Notes under the pieces: generated by a model
The model's input: only the letters and a program-made list of their open reading frames with translations
What the model was told of the DNA's origin: nothing
Databases searched by the model: none
Shown: one piece after another, positions 7,995 to 10,185 of the stretch
Layout of the letters: each line of letters opens with the position of its first letter
Numbering within the stretch: the first letter of the stretch is position 1
Position numbers and translations under genes: made by a program
Source of the DNA: Candidatus Luteimonas excrementigallinarum
GTDB lineage: Bacteria; Pseudomonadota; Gammaproteobacteria; Xanthomonadales; Xanthomonadaceae
DNA: 10,185 nucleotides
Assembly: GCA_019115725.1 (NCBI GenBank)
Contig: DXCY01000200.1
Coordinates: 1-10,185 of the forward strand
Direction: 5' to 3'

Positions 7995-8070
7995 TTCACG
8001 ATTGACCTGCACCCGACGTGGGGGAGGGAGCAAAAGCCCGCTACCGGATTCCGGTAGCGGGCTTTTTTTT
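7995..8070 (+). ncRNA. Candidate small RNA (about 75 nt) ending at the terminator
   Basis: If the TTGCAC/CATAAC pair at 7961-7988 is active, transcription would start near 7995 and stop at the terminator at 8063-8070, giving a short RNA with a purine-rich stretch (GGGGGAGGGAG, 8020-8030) in front of the terminator hairpin. No ORF of note fits inside. I do not recognise an RNA family. The simpler alternative is that this is only the 3' untranslated end of the murG-like mRNA. Confidence 0.25.
8032..8070 (+). terminator. Strong Rho-independent terminator after the murG-like gene
   Basis: The arms 8032-8047 and 8051-8066 are perfectly complementary (16 pairs, the outer four being A-T), with a 3-nt loop (ATT). 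The GC-rich stem AGCCCGCTACCGG runs straight into eight T residues (8063-8070). On the opposite strand the tract is only four T residues, so termination is mainly in the plus direction. It closes the AsmA-like/murG-like transcripts before the repeat region. Confidence 0.9.
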
Positions 8071-8120
8071 GGTTCATCTCCCAATCAAGGGAAGGCGCAC
8101 GTTGATCAGCCGCCGGGGCC

Positions 8121-8216
8121 CCGGGCGGGGGGCACCCTTCAGGCTCCATGTCCCCCGGCGTCGGCCGGCGGCCGCCACCTCCTCCTTTACTTACGCCTGA
8201 AGGGCGCCCCACCCGG
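8121..8216 (-). repeat. Hairpin element copy A (52-nt conserved core in a 21-bp stem)
   Basis: Read on the minus strand. The core occupies 8195-8144: it begins CGTAAGTAAAGGAGGAGG and ends GCCGGGGGACATGGAG, with an 18-nt middle that can fold as a small GC hairpin (CGGCC-GCC-GGCCG). It is closed by complementary arms, 8216-8196 with 8143-8121: 21 pairs, one 2-nt bulge (8131-8132) and two non-Watson-Crick positions (8211/8126 and 8205/8134), both G-U on this strand. The core is shared with copy B at 8383-8434, whereas the arms are not. Function unknown: it may be a structured RNA or a DNA hairpin repeat. Confidence 0.75.
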
Positions 8217-8354
8217 CGCTCGAGACTTCGTGGCAGGGGAATGCCTGGCTCACGGCGAACGCGGGGAGTACGTGTTCCGCGGGGCGTCGGGGACGTAGCC
8301 CCGACCTACGGGAGCGGAAAGCACAGCGCAGGCGTGACCGGCATCCGGAGCCGA
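8217..8354. repeat. Imperfect palindromic spacer between the two hairpin elements
   Basis: No credible gene. Paired segments are arranged symmetrically about 8293-8297: ATGCC (8241-8245) with GGCAT (8340-8344), TCACG (8250-8254) with CGTGA (8333-8337), and GTGTTCCGC (8272-8280) with GCGGAA plus CAC (8314-8319, 8322-8324, two extra bases between). At the centre sits the REP-like hairpin. The whole spacer therefore has decayed dyad symmetry, consistent with a palindromic miniature element flanked by copies A and B. Confidence 0.5.
8286..8309 (-). repeat. REP-like hairpin with GTAG foot (SMAG-like)
   Basis: On the minus strand the tetranucleotide GTAG (8309-8306) is followed directly by a perfect 7-bp stem, GTCGGGG (8305-8299) and CCCCGAC (8292-8286), with a 6-nt loop CTACGT. 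A GTAG at the 5' foot of a short GC hairpin defines REPs mobilised by RAYT transposases, including the SMAG repeats of Stenotrophomonas maltophilia. The loop CTAC could also pair with the GTAG foot as an alternative fold. Family membership is inferred from this signature only. Confidence 0.55.
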
Positions 8355-8462
8355 GCCCCGTCGTGGCCGGGAGGCCTTTGCGCGTAAGTAAAGGAGGAGG
8401 CCGTAGCCGCAGGCGCAGGCCGGGGGACATGGAGCGCAGAGGCCTCCCGGCCGCGGCGGGGC
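8355..8462 (+). repeat. Hairpin element copy B (52-nt conserved core in a 28-bp stem)
   Basis: Read on the plus strand. The core at 8383-8434 matches copy A exactly over its first 18 and last 16 nt; the middle 18 nt differ at the edges but keep GCC-GC(A/C)-GGC, a mini-hairpin. The arms 8355-8382 and 8435-8462 pair along all 28 positions, with three exceptions (8378/8439, 8364/8453, 8361/8456) that are all U-G in plus-strand RNA. The arm sequence is unrelated to that of copy A. It ends 102 nt before the glnE start, in the same direction, so it could lie in the glnE leader. Confidence 0.75.
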
Positions 8463-8552
8463 CAGTCAGCTCACAGCGAGGTAAATCGAAGAAGCAGCCT
8501 CGGACTTGGGAGAAGACCCTTCTTTGCTCCATGCAGCCCCTGCCCCCAGTGC

Positions 8553-8558
8553 CACAAT
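8553..8558 (+). promoter_or_regulatory. Possible -10 box of glnE (near-leaderless start)
   Basis: CACAAT (8553-8558) matches TATAAT at 4 of 6 positions and lies 6 nt before the glnE ATG, which would place the start of transcription at or next to the start codon. No -35 is recognisable at 16-18 nt, and no Shine-Dalgarno precedes glnE, which is what makes a leaderless mRNA worth considering. Weak evidence; a promoter farther upstream, inside or before copy B, is the alternative. Confidence 0.2.
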
Positions 8559-8564
8559 GGCCCC

Positions 8565-10185
8565 ATGCATGACGCCGCCTCGCCCGCACAGCTGGAGCCG
8601 CTCACGGCCCGCGCCCTCGAACGCCTGCGCCGCGCCCTCGGCAGCAGCGCCCAGGTGCTGGAACTGCCGGTCAATCTGGAGCGCCTGCAGCGCGTGGCGA
8701 TCGCCAGCGATTTCGCCATCGACACGCTGGAGCGTCAGCCGGCGCTGACCCTGCACCTGCTTGAAACGGACGGCCCCGATCCCCTTCCGCCACCCACGCT
8801 GCCGGCCGGTGAGGACGCGCACTGGCCACGTCAGCTGCGCATGTACCGCCAGGCCGAGTCCACCCGGCTGGTGTGGCGTGATGTGCTTGGCCTGGATGAC
8901 CTCGACGCCACCCTGGCCGGCAGTACCCGGCTGGCCGAGCACTGCCTGCAGCTGGCCCATGATGCGCTGGAGGAGGCATTCGCCGCCCGTCACGGCCGGG
9001 TCCGCGATGGCGCGGGTGGGCACGTGCGGCTGGTGGTGTTCGCGCTCGGCAAGCTTGGTGGGCAGGAGCTGAACTTCAGTTCCGATGTCGACCTGGTCTA
9101 TGCCTACCCCCGCGCCGGCGAGAGCGACGGCGCGCGCCCGCTGGCGGCGGAGCAGTACTTCGCCAAGCTCGGCCAGGCGCTGGCCCGGTTGCTGGATGAC
9201 ACCACCGCCGACGGCTTCTGCCATCGGGTGGACCTGCGCCTGCGCCCCTTCGGCGGCGCGGGGCGGGTGGTGCTCAGCTTCGCCGCCATGGAGCAGTACT
9301 TCCAGAGCGAAGGCCGCGACTGGGAGCGCTATGCCTGGCAGAAGGCGCGGCCGGTAGCGGGCGACCTTGCCGCGGGGCGGGGATTCCTGGATCAGCTGCG
9401 CCCGTTCGTCTACCGCCGGTACCTCGATTACGGCGCGCTGGACGGCCTGCGCGCGATGAAGGCCTCGATCGCCGCGGAAGTCGCCCGCAAGGAGCTGGCC
9501 GATGACATCAAGCGCGGGCCGGGCGGGATCCGCGAGATCGAGTTCCTGGCCCAGGTGCTGCAGCTGATCCGCGGCGGCCGCGAGCCGGCCCTGCGCGAGC
9601 CGCGGCTGGAGCCGGCCCTGCGCGCCCTGGCTGCCGCCCGGCATATTCCCGAAGACAGCGCCCGCGACCTGGGTCGGGCCTACCGGTTCCTGAGGCGGCT
9701 GGAAAACCGCCTGCAGATGCTGCGCGATGCCCAGGTCCATGCCGTTCCCGCCGCACCGCTGGACCGGCTGCGCATTGCGCGCGGCCTCGGCCATGCCGAC
9801 TGGGCAGCGCTGGAAGCCGAGCTGCAGTTACACCGCGTGCTGGTAGGCGATGAGTTCGACGCCCTGCTGGCCCAGCGCAGCGAGCAACCGGCGGTGGATG
9901 GTGACATTGCCGGCTACTGGCGGGCGCTGCCCGAGGGCGGCGAAGCGGGCACGCTGGCCGCGGCCGGGTTTGCCGATGCCGGCAACGTGGATGCCGCGCT
10001 GCGCGACTTCGCCCGCTCGCCCAGCGTGCGCGAACTGTCCGATGCCACCCGCGCACGCCTGGACCGGGTGATGCCGGTGCTGCTGCAGGCCAGCGCCCCG
10101 GCCGACCGCCCGCTGCAGGCGGTGCGCCGGCTGCTGGCGCTGCTGCATAACATTCTGCGCCGCAGCGCCTACCTGGCCCTGCTGG
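8565..10185 (+). CDS. glnE: Bifunctional glutamine synthetase adenylyltransferase/adenylyl-removing enzyme, N-terminal part (runs off right edge)
   Basis: GlnE attaches AMP to, and removes it from, a tyrosine of glutamine synthetase in response to PII and glutamine, switching ammonia assimilation down or up; it acts in the cytosol. The window shows 540 codons from ATG 8565 (MHDAASPAQLEPL), about 57% of the usual ~945 residues, i.e. the adenylyl-removase nucleotidyltransferase domain and the start of the linker. Signatures: ASDFAIDTLERQPALTLHLL (about residues 47-66); GKLGGQELNFSSDVDLVY (162-179) with the metal-binding pair Asp174 and Asp176; VDLRLRPFG; EQYFQSEGRDWERYAWQKAR; and DIKRGPGGIREIEFLAQ, all typical of GlnE. 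Nearby ATGs at 8531, 8557 and 8569 are out of frame, and no Shine-Dalgarno is visible at 8565. The terminator and repeats upstream separate it from the preceding genes. No frameshift was seen. Confidence 0.95.
   Translation, partial: MHDAASPAQLEPLTARALERLRRALGSSAQVLELPVNLERLQRVAIASDFAIDTLERQPALTLHLLETDGPDPLPPPTLPAGEDAHWPRQLRMYRQAESTRLVWRDVLGLDDLDATLAGSTRLAEHCLQLAHDALEEAFAARHGRVRDGAGGHVRLVVFALGKLGGQELNFSSDVDLVYAYPRAGESDGARPLAAEQYFAKLGQALARLLDDTTADGFCHRVDLRLRPFGGAGRVVLSFAAMEQYFQSEGRDWERYAWQKARPVAGDLAAGRGFLDQLRPFVYRRYLDYGALDGLRAMKASIAAEVARKELADDIKRGPGGIREIEFLAQVLQLIRGGREPALREPRLEPALRALAAARHIPEDSARDLGRAYRFLRRLENRLQMLRDAQVHAVPAAPLDRLRIARGLGHADWAALEAELQLHRVLVGDEFDALLAQRSEQPAVDGDIAGYWRALPEGGEAGTLAAAGFADAGNVDAALRDFARSPSVRELSDATRARLDRVMPVLLQASAPADRPLQAVRRLLALLHNILRRSAYLALL

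Noticed and set aside
8113..8124. 12-bp perfect GC palindrome CCGGGGCCCCGG
   Set aside because: Short and fully GC in a GC-rich region; partly included in the arm of copy A. No independent role can be argued.
7925..8564. tRNA, rRNA or CRISPR array in the long intergenic gap
   Set aside because: No cloverleaf or T-loop signature, no rRNA-like conserved stretch, and the only repeats are two inverted copies rather than a spaced direct array.
8191..8589. Arg/Pro-rich small frames on both strands over the repeat block (e.g. 8191-8589 minus, 8148-8387 plus)
   Set aside because: Their sequence simply follows the hairpin repeats, with biased composition. They are probably spurious products of a repeated element, not genes.
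8466..9794. 442-codon minus-strand frame opposite glnE
   Set aside because: Antisense of clear GlnE motifs; no recognisable domain.

Overview
The window is a GC-rich stretch (roughly 70% G+C by eye) whose gene content and intergenic repeats suggest a gammaproteobacterium of the Xanthomonadaceae (Stenotrophomonas/Luteimonas/Lysobacter/Pseudoxanthomonas type). The pointers are a MdtABC/SmeIJK-like RND pump, a xanthomonad-style GlnE, and a REP-like hairpin with a GTAG foot, the hallmark of the repeats described in Stenotrophomonas. No genus can be fixed from the sequence alone.

Layout. Positions 1-4343 (minus strand) hold a multidrug efflux operon: mdtA (periplasmic adaptor) overlapping mdtB (RND permease) by the ATGA arrangement. 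mdtB runs off the left edge with only its last few codons missing, and a second permease (mdtC) is expected beyond it. A 202-bp divergent region (4344-4545) carries a candidate mdtA promoter embedded in an operator-like inverted repeat. On the plus strand follow a large single-pass membrane protein of AsmA-like appearance (4546-6750) and, behind its own likely promoter, a divergent MurG-family glycosyltransferase (6803-7924). The right end (8565-10185) is the N-terminal half of glnE, the adenylyl-removing/adenylylating regulator of glutamine synthetase.

The 640-bp gap between the murG-like gene and glnE is the unusual part. First comes an AT-rich patch of overlapping palindromes with a promoter-like pair, ending in a strong Rho-independent terminator. 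Then comes a 340-bp composite of repeats. Two copies of a 52-nt core (first 18 and last 16 nt identical) lie in opposite orientation. Each copy is closed by a long stem (21 and 28 pairs) whose sequence is quite different in the two copies, and every mismatch in either stem is a G-U pair when read in the direction of the core. Between them is a GTAG REP-like hairpin at the centre of a further imperfect palindrome. This looks like a repeated structured element (RNA motif or palindromic miniature element) that I cannot name.

Functionally the genes are not one pathway: drug/bile-type efflux, envelope lipid or outer-membrane homeostasis (AsmA-like), a cell-wall-type GlcNAc transferase outside its usual cluster, and nitrogen control. 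The right-hand repeat reads toward glnE and would lie in its leader if transcription starts upstream of it.
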